Shown in pieces: positions 24,998 through 33,897 of a DNA stretch of 64,000 bases. Made by a program: the position numbers and the translations under genes. Origin of the DNA: an uncultured Caldilineales bacterium (lineage in GTDB: Bacteria > Chloroflexota > Anaerolineae > JAAEKA01); contig CALESQ010000071.1 of NCBI GenBank assembly GCA_937907455.1, positions 3,124 through 67,123 on the forward strand, in the 5' to 3' direction. Within the stretch, counting starts at the first letter, position 1; the number at the start of each line of letters is the position of its first letter. The notes beneath the pieces were generated by a model. It saw only the letters and a list, made by a program, of their open reading frames with translations. It was not told where the DNA came from and searched no databases.

Positions 24998-27031
24998 ATG
25001 TCTGATCTTGCCGGCCAAGCCCATCATCTGCGTGAGCTGCTGCATCGCTACAGCTATCGCTACTATGTGCTTGACGACCCTGAGGTGAGCGATGCTCAGT
25101 ACGACGCGCTCTTTCGCCAGCTTCAGCAGCTTGAAGCTGAATATCCCGCGCTGCGCAGCGCCGATTCGCCCACGCAGCGCGTAGGGGGCGCCGTTTCTGC
25201 GGCGTTTGTCAAGGTGCGTCACCCTGCCCCCATGCTCAGCCTGGGCAACGCCTTCAGTGCCGATGATTTGCATGCCTGGCGTGAACGCCTGCTGCGTTTG
25301 CTGCCTGATGAGGTGGGCCAAAGCCTGAGCTACGTGGTGGAGCCGAAGATTGATGGCCTCACGGTGGTGCTACACTACACCGATGGTTTGTTTACTCTGG
25401 GAGCTACCCGCGGTGATGGCATCACCGGCGAGGACATCACTCATAACCTGCGCACAGTGCGTGACCTGCCGCTGCGCATTCCGGTCGCTCTCAATCCTGC
25501 AGGGCGCGCTGCGCCCGCTCACCTGGTGGTGCGCGGCGAAGCCTACATGACCCTGGCCGATTTCGAGCGTTTCCGCAGCCAGCAAGCCGAGCAGGGCGGC
25601 AAGGTTTACGCCAACCCGCGCAACACCGCAGCCGGTGCCCTGCGCAATCTCGATTCTGCGGTCACCGCGGCCCGGCCTTTGCATGTGTGGGCTTATCAGA
25701 TCGTTGAAATCAGCCCGTCGTGGGCGTCAGACAGCCAATGGCAGGCGCTGCAAACCTTGCGTGAGCTAGGTTTCCCCGTGGCCCCACAAAGCCGCCTGTT
25801 TAGCGATTTCACGGCGCTGGTTGAGTTTGTGACCGGCTGGCAGACTCAGCGCAGCACCCTGCCCTACGAGACCGACGGCCTTGTGATTAAGGTAGACAGC
25901 TTTGCCGTGCAGCAACGGCTGGGCTTTGTTGGCAAAGATCCGCGCTGGGCCGTGGCCTACAAGTATCCCAGCCAGGAGGCCGCCACCCGTCTGCTGGAGA
26001 TTCGCGTGAACGTGGGACGCACCGGCACCATCAACCCGTATGCGGTGCTGGCCCCGGTGCAGGTGGGTGGTGTCACCGTGCAGCACGCCACCTTGCACAA
26101 CTACGACTACGTGCGCGATAACGATATTCGCGTAGGTGACACCGTGCTGCTCAAGCGCGCCGGTGAGGTGATCCCTCAGGTTCTTGGCCCGGTCATTGAA
26201 CTGCGCAGCGGCAACGAACAATTCTGGCAGATGCCAGAGCGCTGCCCGGCTTGCGGCGAGCCGGTGGTTCAGCCCGAAGGCGAGGTAGCCTACTACTGCA
26301 CCAACTCAGCTTGTCCGGCGCAGTTGGTGCGCGGTTTGGAGCATTTCGTCAGCCGCGGGGCTATGGATATTGAAGGCTTCGGCATTCGTCAGGCCGAGCT
26401 GTTTGTAGAATTGGGCTATGTGCACGACCTGGCCGATGTGTTTGCCTTGCCGTGGGAGGCCATTGCTGCACTCGAAGGCTATGGCGAGCGCCGCGTGGCT
26501 AACCTGCAGGCCGCGGTGGAGGCTGCCAGGCAGCGCCCGTTGGCGCGCCTGCTTGCCGCCCTGGGCATTCGTGGTGTAGGCGGTGTGGTAGCGGAAGCAC
26601 TGGCTCAGCATTTTGGCAGCCTTGCCGCGTTGATGGCTGCATCCGCGACTGAGTTGGAAGCTATCCCCGGCATAGGCCCCAGGCTGGCCGCAGCAATACA
26701 GGATTGGTTTAGCCATCAACCTAACCGCGCGGTGGTCGCCAAGCTGGCCGCCGCAGGCGTGCAGTTGGCCGATACCCCCACCGCGTCCGTGGCCGGTCCT
26801 CAGCCCCTGGCTGGGCAAACCTGGGTGATTACCGGAACCTTGCCCACGCTCAGCCGTGAGGCCGCTGCTGCCCTGATCAAAGCTCATGGCGGCAAGGTTG
26901 CCGGATCGGTCAGCAGCAAAACCACTTATTTGCTGGCCGGTGACAAGGCTGGCAGCAAGCTGGATGCCGCTCAGAAGCTGGGTGTACCGGTGGTAGATGA
27001 GGCCGCCTTGCAGCAGATGATCGCAGCCTAA
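24998..27031 (+). CDS. ligA: NAD-dependent DNA ligase
   Basis: A 677-residue protein of normal LigA length. Domain Ia is N-terminal (YYVLDDPEVSDAQYDALFRQL). The adenylation motif is EPKIDGL with nucleophile Lys117. The OB fold follows, then a four-cysteine zinc finger (CPACGEPV...CTNSACPAQ), helix-hairpin-helix repeats (GIGPRLAAAI) and a C-terminal BRCT domain (LAGQTWVITGTLPTLSREAA). It seals nicks in replication and repair. The neighbourhood shows nothing unusual for it. Confidence 0.97.
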   Translation: MSDLAGQAHHLRELLHRYSYRYYVLDDPEVSDAQYDALFRQLQQLEAEYPALRSADSPTQRVGGAVSAAFVKVRHPAPMLSLGNAFSADDLHAWRERLLRLLPDEVGQSLSYVVEPKIDGLTVVLHYTDGLFTLGATRGDGITGEDITHNLRTVRDLPLRIPVALNPAGRAAPAHLVVRGEAYMTLADFERFRSQQAEQGGKVYANPRNTAAGALRNLDSAVTAARPLHVWAYQIVEISPSWASDSQWQALQTLRELGFPVAPQSRLFSDFTALVEFVTGWQTQRSTLPYETDGLVIKVDSFAVQQRLGFVGKDPRWAVAYKYPSQEAATRLLEIRVNVGRTGTINPYAVLAPVQVGGVTVQHATLHNYDYVRDNDIRVGDTVLLKRAGEVIPQVLGPVIELRSGNEQFWQMPERCPACGEPVVQPEGEVAYYCTNSACPAQLVRGLEHFVSRGAMDIEGFGIRQAELFVELGYVHDLADVFALPWEAIAALEGYGERRVANLQAAVEAARQRPLARLLAALGIRGVGGVVAEALAQHFGSLAALMAASATELEAIPGIGPRLAAAIQDWFSHQPNRAVVAKLAAAGVQLADTPTASVAGPQPLAGQTWVITGTLPTLSREAAAALIKAHGGKVAGSVSSKTTYLLAGDKAGSKLDAAQKLGVPVVDEAALQQMIAA

Positions 27032-27586
27032 GCGGCCCTGCATCAACACGTTGCCCTTGCCGCCCCTCTGCGCGGTGAGGGGTGGGGGTGAGAGTCTGGA
27101 TCATCGTCTCTTAATGACAAAACTGTAAGAAAGCGCTGGGCCAACGATTGCCCAGGCTTGTAGCTCTTCTTTGTGGTTAAAAACCGCATGAAATACATTT
27201 AGTTTGCTAAACCAAGCGTGTTTTTATCTGATTTGTGGATGTTGCTTGACGGTCGCGTCACCTTCTGCTTGCAAGTTTGTAATCAAACTGTTGGCTAACA
27301 AGCTTGACAAATCTGCACGCGAATGTTACTATTTCATCGAATGTTCGGACTGAAATTCGGCTTGCTGCTGTGAGCCAATTTCAGAATTGGGCGACTTTAT
27401 TATCATAGCGTCTACCTGCCGATGCTGGATTTCATGGAATGCAATGAAATCGAATTGGCGTTTGGCTTTTCAAAGTGCCTGTGTTATAATCGCCCGACTT
27501 TACTGATTGTTTTGATTTGGAAGCCATTTCTGTTGGTTCTACCTTACCAGATGTCCTGGAAGTTGTACGTTTTGGAGGCATACCTA
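27032..27586. other. 555-base intergenic region with two promoters
   Basis: The 3' end of ligA is followed by a CCCCTC/GAGGGG hairpin (27063-27082) without a T-run. AT-rich sequence then holds TTGACA (27304-27309), 17 bases, TACTAT (27327-27332). The second and better promoter is TTGGCT (27462-27467), 17 bases, TATAAT (27485-27490) with a TGT extension, leaving a leader of about 90 bases before the ATG at 27587. I see no gene in the gap. Confidence 0.65.
27462..27490 (+). promoter_or_regulatory. Strong promoter of the cohesin/dockerin gene set
   Basis: TTGGCT-17-TATAATCG. The same element, TTGGCG-17-TATAATCG, drives both tRNA-Ser genes, which supports it as a high-output sigma-70-type promoter. 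Confidence 0.75.
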
Positions 27587-28351
27587 ATGAAACGAAGCAA
27601 GATCATGCGTCGCCTGAGTCTCGTGGCTGTTCTGGCCATTGCGGTGGCTTTGGTAGCGGGCGCGCCCGTGTCGTTGGCCAATCCGCAGGCTGGCAGCATC
27701 TCCACCGGCAGCGGTGTGCAGGTGTGGAACGGCCACAACTGTCCTGCCAATGTTCCGCTGAATATCGCAGGACTGAGCGCCGGACTCGGTGGCTATGAGA
27801 CCAAATTGAGCTGGCCCGCCGGGCGTTTCGACAACACCGCGGCCAACGTTGGCATCACCCTCACCAGCTATCTGGCGGTGAATGGCCGCACCAATTCTGC
27901 CGCGGGTGGTACGCCTGCGCTGAAGTCGGTGGCGGGTGATACGGTAAAATTTGGTGACTACTCCTGGGGCACAGGCAACCCGGCCGGCAATATGGCCGAT
28001 GGGCAACTGGCTACCGTAGCCATCAAGCCTACTGCCACCTGTGGCACGGCCGCCCTCGCCCTCTCCGAAACGCAGTTGGCCGATGTCAGCGGCACGGTGA
28101 TCGCCCTTACCGGTGAAACGGGTAGCTCAGTGAGCGTTTTCAGCCGCTATGATATCACTGGCGGCGGGCCTCTGATCAGCTCTGCAGATGTGAACGCTGT
28201 TTTGGCTAAGATTAACCAAGCGGTAGGTGGGACGTGTGGAGTGAATTATCGCTATGATGCTTCACTTGGCGGCCCTCTTATCAGTTCTAGTGATGTTAAT
28301 GCTGTTCTGGCAAAACTCAATCAGTCTACAACCGCAGTGTGTGTAAACTAA
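27587..28351 (+). CDS. Exported protein with cohesin-like domain and C-terminal dockerin-like duplicate
   Basis: Start at 27587 with TTGGAGG upstream; 254 residues. The signal peptide is MKRSKIMRRL followed by LVAVLAIAVALVAGAPVSLA. A beta-rich domain (about 36-175) resembles cohesin-like modules. Residues 187-209 and 222-244 are near-copies: RYDITGGGPLISSADVNAVLAKI and RYDASLGGPLISSSDVNAVLAKL. Each resembles a dockerin half, with a loop followed by an SSxDVNAVLAK helix, although the calcium-loop acids are reduced. It is the first of three exported proteins on this strand. Function is unknown; a secreted adapter or structural surface protein is inferred. Confidence 0.7.
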   Translation: MKRSKIMRRLSLVAVLAIAVALVAGAPVSLANPQAGSISTGSGVQVWNGHNCPANVPLNIAGLSAGLGGYETKLSWPAGRFDNTAANVGITLTSYLAVNGRTNSAAGGTPALKSVAGDTVKFGDYSWGTGNPAGNMADGQLATVAIKPTATCGTAALALSETQLADVSGTVIALTGETGSSVSVFSRYDITGGGPLISSADVNAVLAKINQAVGGTCGVNYRYDASLGGPLISSSDVNAVLAKLNQSTTAVCVN

Positions 28352-28438
28352 TAGCTTCTTGATTTTTGCATTGCGTAGAGTTACCAGATTTACATCATTA
28401 ACCCTTGATGTGCTGAATCTTACCCGAAAGGATATATT

Positions 28439-29158
28439 ATGAAACGACAGGTATTGGTTTTCACCTTAGTAATTGCGGCTTTGACGATCCTTGTCACATC
28501 TGTATCTGCTGCTCCCAGTGCTCCCGGAACTCCGACATTGCGTTGGGTGACAACAAGTGCTACTACCGCTGAACTTTATGCAGATGGTATTGTAAATGGC
28601 GGTGGCACGGCGAACAATGGCGCTATTTCTTGGGATATCTATTTCAGATTTCCTAGTTCTGTGGCTGCTCCTTACCCTGGCATTACCGCCGTTGCGGGTC
28701 CAGTGTGGACAGCTTTGAATTGTGGTTTTGATGCAACGATAGATGATGATAACCCTAGTGACCCCGGAGCTACGGGACATCGCGGCGTGTTTATCAATGG
28801 CGTCTGTAGATCATCCTTTCCTGCCGGCAGTGTGACTGGCAGCAATGTGTTGCTAGCCACACTGACATTCACTTCTTGTCCTACCACCGGTTTTATCATG
28901 GATCTGGACAGTGGTGATGATGTGTGGGGTGTTCCTGTTGCTCAAATTGTTGATCGCAGCAACGATTCCTATTTCTTCGCTGACTCCGATCTGACCGATG
29001 GCGCTGCCCTGTGCATGCCCACCGCCGTGACGATGTCCGGCATGGAAGCTGCCACCAACAATGCAGCCCCCTTCGCTGCTGCTTCCTGGCCTATGCTGGC
29101 CGGTTTGGGTGCAGTCGCTGCCGGTGGTGTCTACGCTTTGGCCCGCCGCAAGCGCTAA
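28439..29158 (+). CDS. Exported surface protein with C-terminal membrane anchor and RRKR tail
   Basis: A 239-residue protein. An N-terminal signal peptide (MKRQVLVFTLVIAALTILVTSVSAA) is followed by a beta-rich cohesin-like body with four cysteines. The C-terminal helix WPMLAGLGAVAAGGVYALA ends in RRKR, the layout of sorting or anchoring tails. The first 500 bases are noticeably AT-richer than the surrounding genes. The family is not recognised with certainty. A good terminator follows at 29182. Confidence 0.65.
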   Translation: MKRQVLVFTLVIAALTILVTSVSAAPSAPGTPTLRWVTTSATTAELYADGIVNGGGTANNGAISWDIYFRFPSSVAAPYPGITAVAGPVWTALNCGFDATIDDDNPSDPGATGHRGVFINGVCRSSFPAGSVTGSNVLLATLTFTSCPTTGFIMDLDSGDDVWGVPVAQIVDRSNDSYFFADSDLTDGAALCMPTAVTMSGMEAATNNAAPFAAASWPMLAGLGAVAAGGVYALARRKR

Positions 29159-29181
29159 CCTTTTCTCAATGCCTCCTAACT

Positions 29182-29212
29182 CAGGGGCAGCCCATCGGCT
29201 GCCCCTGTTTGT
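29182..29212 (+). terminator. Rho-independent terminator
   Basis: CAGGGGCAGCC (29182-29192), loop CATC, GGCTGCCCCTG (29197-29207), followed by TTTGT. It separates the anchored protein from the next cohesin gene. Confidence 0.75.
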
Positions 29213-29245
29213 ATTTTACCCACCTGTCCTTATTCGGAGCTTTGT

Positions 29246-29914
29246 ATGCGCGCAATTCGCTTTGCCCTGCCTGTGTTGCTCTTGCTGTTGGCGTTGACCC
29301 CTGTGCTGGCCCAGGATGCGGCCACGGTGACGTTGCAGCCGGTGGCCTTTGTACCCGTGGAGGGCGAAACCTTCACCACGGATGTTGCCGTGGAAAACAC
29401 GGCTGACCTGCTTGGCTTTCAGTTTGATATTACCTTTGATCCCACAGCCTTTGCTGTGGATAAAATTGATCTTGGCCCCTTCCTTGCCGCCACAGGGCGC
29501 AGCGCACAGCCGCTCGGCCCTGACCTGCGGGAGGCTGCTACCGGGCGCATCGTTTATGGCGGCTTCACCCTCGGCTCACCTGAGCAAGCGGGTGCAGCTG
29601 GCTCTGGCGTGCTGGCTACCATCACTTGGCGCGTGCTGAAGTCTACCGATTTCAACGCCACGCTGAGTCGTATTCAGTTGGCCGGTCCCGGCGGCAAGCC
29701 GCTGCCCGGCTCTGATACCACCGCGGTATCCGCGGCTCCGCAAGCACCGGTGGCTGAGGCTACTGCTGCGCCCGTCGCCATTCCTACGGTGGTGCCTGGG
29801 GCCAGTCCGGCGCAGGGGGGCCTGGCATTGCCGCTGTTGGTCGGCGGGGTGTTCCTGGTTGGTGTGGTAGCGGTCTTTTTGCTCTTTAGCCGCAACAAAT
29901 CCCCGCGGGCATAG
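29246..29914 (+). CDS. Membrane-anchored cohesin-domain protein
   Basis: A 222-residue protein. After a signal peptide (MRAIRFALPVLLLLLALTPVLAQ) comes a single cohesin domain (about 25-145) with FTTDVAVENTADLLGFQFDITFDPTAFAV and GSGVLATITWRVL. A Pro/Ala/Val linker (about 150-185) leads to a transmembrane helix (LALPLLVGGVFLVGVVAVFLLF) and a short basic tail. This is the layout of a cell-surface anchoring receptor for dockerin-bearing proteins. It is 12 bases upstream of coaBC, which may share its transcript. Confidence 0.8.
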   Translation: MRAIRFALPVLLLLLALTPVLAQDAATVTLQPVAFVPVEGETFTTDVAVENTADLLGFQFDITFDPTAFAVDKIDLGPFLAATGRSAQPLGPDLREAATGRIVYGGFTLGSPEQAGAAGSGVLATITWRVLKSTDFNATLSRIQLAGPGGKPLPGSDTTAVSAAPQAPVAEATAAPVAIPTVVPGASPAQGGLALPLLVGGVFLVGVVAVFLLFSRNKSPRA

Positions 29915-29926
29915 GAGAACAGCGCT

Positions 29927-31180
29927 GTGGAAAGCACCGGCAACGTGCGCGTTCTGCGCGGTAAAAACATCCTTCTCGGCGTCACCGGCGGTATTGCAGC
30001 TTACAAGGCGGTGACAGTAGCCAGCCGTCTGGTGCAGGCCGGTGCCGTGGTGGATGTATTGCTTAGCGAAGCCGCTCAGAAATTCGTTACCCCACTCACC
30101 TTCTCCGCTATCACTGGCCGCCCGGTTACCACCGACTTGTGGGCCGCGGGCAGCGGGCAGATCATGCATGTAGCCCTGGCACGCGAGGCCGACTTGTTTT
30201 TGGTGGCTCCGGCTACCGCCAACACCATTGCCAAGCTGGCTCTGGGCTTGGCCGATGATGCCCTCAGCGCTACTGCCCTCGCCAGCCGCGGCCCGCTGCT
30301 GCTGGCTCCTGCTATGGAAACCGGCATGTGGCTCAACCCGGCTACTCAGGCCCACATGGAAACGCTTGTCAGCCGCGGGGCTTTTGTCGTCGGACCGATG
30401 CAGGGACGGCTGGCTTCAGGCGCCGTAGGTATGGGGCGCATGGCTGAGCCGCCGCAAATCATCGAGATGACGCGCAAGGTGCTGGGCCGTAACGGCTCAC
30501 TGGCTGGTGTGCATGTGGTGATCACTGCTGGCGGCACGCAGGAGCCGATTGATCCGGTGCGCTTTGTCAGCAATCGCTCTACCGGCAAAATGGGTATTGC
30601 TTTGGCCGTTTCGGCGCGTGATTTCGGTGCCCAGGTGACGGTGATCCATTCGCCGCTGCAAGTGCCTATCCCCTTCGGAGTTCATGGCGTGCCGGTGAAA
30701 ACCGCGCTGGAAATGCGCGACGCCACTTTTGACTTGCTGCCGCGTACCGATGTACTCATTGGTGCGGCTGCAGTGGCCGATTATCGCCCTGCTGTGGTAG
30801 CTGAGCAGAAAATCAAAAAGCAAAGCGGCAGTTTGCCCCTGGAACTGGTGCGCAACCCTGATATTCTGGCAGAGATTGGCGCGCAGCGCGCGGCAAGCGG
30901 ATATCCCAGGGTGATGATTGGGTTTGCTGCTGAAACCCAGGACTTGCTGACTAACGGCAAGCACAAGCTGGAGGCCAAAAAGCTCGATCTGATCCTGGTA
31001 AACGACGTATCAGCTCCGCACAGCGGTTTTGGCACCGAAACCAACCAGGTGACTTTGCTCGACAAATGGGGAGATGTGCTGCCGTGGCCGCTTCTCAGCA
31101 AGGAAGAGGTGGCGGATCGGCTGATGGTCTGGGTAGCACGGCGCATTCAGGGCGCCGGGCTGGCCGATCTCGGCGATTAA
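29927..31180 (+). CDS. coaBC: Bifunctional phosphopantothenoylcysteine decarboxylase / phosphopantothenate-cysteine ligase
   Basis: A GTG start gives 417 residues. The flavin-dependent CoaC half has LLGVTGGIAAYKA, active-site His81 (IMHVALARE) and ATANTIAKLALGLADD. The CoaB half starts near residue 190 with VVITAGGTQEPIDPVRFVSNRSTGKMG. It makes 4'-phosphopantetheine for coenzyme A. The conserved PxMNxxMW motif of CoaC reads PAMETGMW (Glu131 instead of Asn), which is a departure from the textbook motif. Length and order are otherwise normal. Confidence 0.93.
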   Translation: MESTGNVRVLRGKNILLGVTGGIAAYKAVTVASRLVQAGAVVDVLLSEAAQKFVTPLTFSAITGRPVTTDLWAAGSGQIMHVALAREADLFLVAPATANTIAKLALGLADDALSATALASRGPLLLAPAMETGMWLNPATQAHMETLVSRGAFVVGPMQGRLASGAVGMGRMAEPPQIIEMTRKVLGRNGSLAGVHVVITAGGTQEPIDPVRFVSNRSTGKMGIALAVSARDFGAQVTVIHSPLQVPIPFGVHGVPVKTALEMRDATFDLLPRTDVLIGAAAVADYRPAVVAEQKIKKQSGSLPLELVRNPDILAEIGAQRAASGYPRVMIGFAAETQDLLTNGKHKLEAKKLDLILVNDVSAPHSGFGTETNQVTLLDKWGDVLPWPLLSKEEVADRLMVWVARRIQGAGLADLGD

Positions 31181-31200
31181 CCGGACAGTTTTGACAAACA

Positions 31201-31237
31201 AAGCCCCGCTGGGTTGAAACCACAGCGGGGCTTTTTC
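31201..31237 (+). terminator. Rho-independent terminator after coaBC
   Basis: AAGCCCCGCTG and CAGCGGGGCTT arms around GGTTGAAACCA, followed by TTTTTCG. Confidence 0.9.
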
Positions 31238-31340
31238 GTTGGCAGGATCTATTAGTGACGGCGATGCTGCATCAAGGGTACGGCGCGGCCTCTCTCAGTG
31301 ATTAGCCAGCCAGGCATTCGATCGCGCTACTGATTATGGC

Positions 31341-32069
31341 TTACTGCAGGATTGAGCTGGCTGCGGCAGCATCTAGCAGCCAATGCAGTTCACCGCTTTG
31401 TGGCGAGATCATCTGCGCGGGCAGCACATCGGGATCATACGGGCCATGCAGTACACGCTGTACCACCGTGGCTTTGTCTTGCCCGCGTACTAAAAACATC
31501 ACGGCACGCGCCGCGTTGATCACCGGCAGGGTGAGGGTGATGCGCCAGCTTTGCATCACCTCGACATATTGCGCGCTAGCCCAATGTCTTTTCTCGCGTA
31601 GCGAAGCTGTGCCGGGGAACAGTGAGGCTGTGTGGCCGTTATCGCCCAGCCCCAGGCAGATCAAGTCGAAGGCGGGCAAATGCAATGAGCGGAAACTGCG
31701 CTGCAAGGCTATTTCATAGGCCAGAGCTGCCACCGCGGGATCATCTTCACCGCGGATGCGGTGGATTTGCTGGGCGGGGATTGGCACGCGGCTCAGCAAA
31801 GCTTCCTGCGCCATGCCGTAATTACTGCGTTCGTCGTCTGGCGGCACGCAGCGTTCATCACCGAAAAAGACGTGAACGCGGCTCCAGTCCAGCGCTTGCG
31901 CGTAGTCATTAGCCAGGCATTGATAGACCGACTTGGGAGTGTTGCCGCCAGCCAGGGCTACGCTCCACCGTCCGCGCGTGGCGATGGCGGCCTGTGCGTT
32001 GCTGGCGATGAAGGCTGCCGCGCCGGCAACCCAGTGTGCATTGTCAGGAAATGTGGTAATGGCTGGCAT
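31341..32069 (-). CDS. pgl: 6-phosphogluconolactonase
   Basis: A 242-residue DevB-type lactonase. WSVALAGGNTPKSVYQCLA near the N-terminus and VHVFFGDERCVPPDDERSNYGMAQE are signature segments. LICLGLGDNGHTASLFPGT supplies the catalytic region. It hydrolyses 6-phosphogluconolactone in the oxidative pentose phosphate pathway. It is on the same strand as pgi but separated from it by about 150 bases containing a GAATTGA repeat. Confidence 0.92.
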   Translation of the reverse strand: MPAITTFPDNAHWVAGAAAFIASNAQAAIATRGRWSVALAGGNTPKSVYQCLANDYAQALDWSRVHVFFGDERCVPPDDERSNYGMAQEALLSRVPIPAQQIHRIRGEDDPAVAALAYEIALQRSFRSLHLPAFDLICLGLGDNGHTASLFPGTASLREKRHWASAQYVEVMQSWRITLTLPVINAARAVMFLVRGQDKATVVQRVLHGPYDPDVLPAQMISPQSGELHWLLDAAAASSILQ

Positions 32070-32135
32070 TTGAATTGAGAATTGAGAATTGAGAATTGAG
32101 AGTTGGAAGTTGAGAATTGGGAGTTGAGAGTTGAG
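32069..32135. repeat. GAATTGAGA low-complexity repeat
   Basis: About eight imperfect copies of GAATTGAGA / GAGTTGAGA lie between pgl and pgi. A shorter relative is at 13978-14020. Confidence 0.8.
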
Positions 32136-32215
32136 AATGAAATGGTTAAATGATGGAAGCGGCGAGTGATGGGGTGTACGTTCTGATTTGTTTACTCTTT
32201 ACTCTTCGTTGTTCA

Positions 32216-33853
32216 CTACTCACCACGCAGGTGACGATAACGGCGGATCAATGCGTTGGTCGAGCTGTCGTGGTGCAGATCGGGTGCGGCCTCGGCGACA
32301 AGCTCCGGCACAATGCGGTTTGCCAGTGCCTTGCCCAGCTCTACACCCCATTGATCGAAGGGGTTGATGTCCCAGATCGCACCTTGGGTGAAGACGCTGT
32401 GTTCGTAGAGCGCGATCAGTGCGCCCAAGGTTTCCGGTGTCAGGCGTTCGGCTAGCAGCACGTTGCTGGGACGGTTGCCGGGGAAGGTGCGGTGCGGAGC
32501 TAGCCAGGCTGCGGTGCCCTCGGCCAGCACTTCGGCCTCGGTTTTGCCAAAGGCCAGCGCCTCAGCCTGAGCAAACACGTTGGACATCAGCAGATCATGG
32601 TGCATGCCCAGCGGGTTGAGCGAGTGCGCAAAGCCGATGAAATCGCAGGGGATCAGCTTGCTGCCCTGGTGGATCAACTGGTAAAAGGAGTGCTGACCGT
32701 TGGTGCCCGGTTCTCCCCAGTAGATCGGGCTGGTTTCGTAGTCACTGATTATCTGGCCGCTCAGTGTCACACGCTTGCCGTTGCTTTCCATGGTGAGCTG
32801 TTGCAGATAGGCGGGAAAGCGCTTCAGGTATTGGTCGTAGGGCAACACGGCTACGGTTTGGGCGTTGAAGAAGCCGTTGTACCACACGGTCAGCAGGCCG
32901 AGCAGCACGGGCAGATTTTGCTCGAAGGGCGCAGTGCGGTAATGTTCGTCCATGGCGTGGAAACCTGCCAGCAGCCGTCGGAAGTTCTCTGGCCCCACTG
33001 CCAGCATGGTGGAAAGGCCAATGGCTGAATCCATCGAATAGCGGCCACCCACCCAATCCCAAAAGCCGAACATGTTGGCGGTATCAATGCCGAAAGCCTG
33101 CACTTTGGCTGCGTTGGTGGATACGGCGACAAAATGACGGGCTACGGCGGCTTCGTCTCCCAGCGCGGCTAGCGCCCAGGCGCGCGCGCTGTGGGCATTG
33201 GCCATGGTTTCCTGGGTGGTAAAGGTTTTGGATGAAATGATGAACAGCGTTTCTGCCGGGTCCAGGTCGTTGGTAGCTTCGACGAAGTCAGTGCCGTCTA
33301 CGTTGGACACGAAACGGAAGCTGATGTCACGGGTGGCATAGTGTCGCAAGGCTTCGTAGGCCATCACCGGGCCGAGATCTGAACCGCCGATGCCGATGTT
33401 GACTACAGTGCGGATGCGCTTGCCGGTGTGACCCAGCCACTGGCCGCTGCGCACCTGGTCGGCAAAAGCCGCCATCTGTGCCAGCACTGCATGAACTTCG
33501 GGCACGATGTTTTCGCCGTCTACAACGATCTGGCGGTTTGAGGGAGCGCGCAGCGCGGTGTGCAGCACCGCACGGTTTTCGGTGATGTTGATCTTGTCGC
33601 CGCGGAACATCGCCTCGATGTGGCCGCGTAGGTCGCACGCCTCAGCCAGTGCCAGCAGCAAGTCTAGCGTTTCAGTGGTGATGCGGTGCTTGGAATAGTC
33701 GAGGAACCAGCCCACAGCTTCGGCGGTGAAGCGTTCGCCGCGTGTGGCATCGGCGGCGAACAGCTCGCGCAGATGGGCATCTTTGATGTGCGTGTAGTGC
33801 TGGTGGAGCATCTGCCATTCGGGCCGCTGGGTCAGAGAAATAAAAGTAGTCAT
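32216..33853 (-). CDS. pgi: Glucose-6-phosphate isomerase
   Basis: The true start is ATG at 33853 (MTTFISLTQRPEW) with AGGAG upstream, giving 545 residues. The open frame continues into the repeat array upstream but that part is not protein-like. Signatures are VVNIGIGGSDLGP, NVDGTDFVE, the isomerase motif FIISSKTFTTQETMANA, GGRYSMDSAIGLS and the C-terminal DQWGVELGKALA. It interconverts glucose- and fructose-6-phosphate. Any promoter must lie within or beyond the 860-base GC-rich array immediately upstream. Confidence 0.95.
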   Translation of the reverse strand: MTTFISLTQRPEWQMLHQHYTHIKDAHLRELFAADATRGERFTAEAVGWFLDYSKHRITTETLDLLLALAEACDLRGHIEAMFRGDKINITENRAVLHTALRAPSNRQIVVDGENIVPEVHAVLAQMAAFADQVRSGQWLGHTGKRIRTVVNIGIGGSDLGPVMAYEALRHYATRDISFRFVSNVDGTDFVEATNDLDPAETLFIISSKTFTTQETMANAHSARAWALAALGDEAAVARHFVAVSTNAAKVQAFGIDTANMFGFWDWVGGRYSMDSAIGLSTMLAVGPENFRRLLAGFHAMDEHYRTAPFEQNLPVLLGLLTVWYNGFFNAQTVAVLPYDQYLKRFPAYLQQLTMESNGKRVTLSGQIISDYETSPIYWGEPGTNGQHSFYQLIHQGSKLIPCDFIGFAHSLNPLGMHHDLLMSNVFAQAEALAFGKTEAEVLAEGTAAWLAPHRTFPGNRPSNVLLAERLTPETLGALIALYEHSVFTQGAIWDINPFDQWGVELGKALANRIVPELVAEAAPDLHHDSSTNALIRRYRHLRGE

Positions 33854-33897
33854 AAAAACTCCTGGGGTTTGTTTTTGAAAGAGAGCTAATGCAGGCT

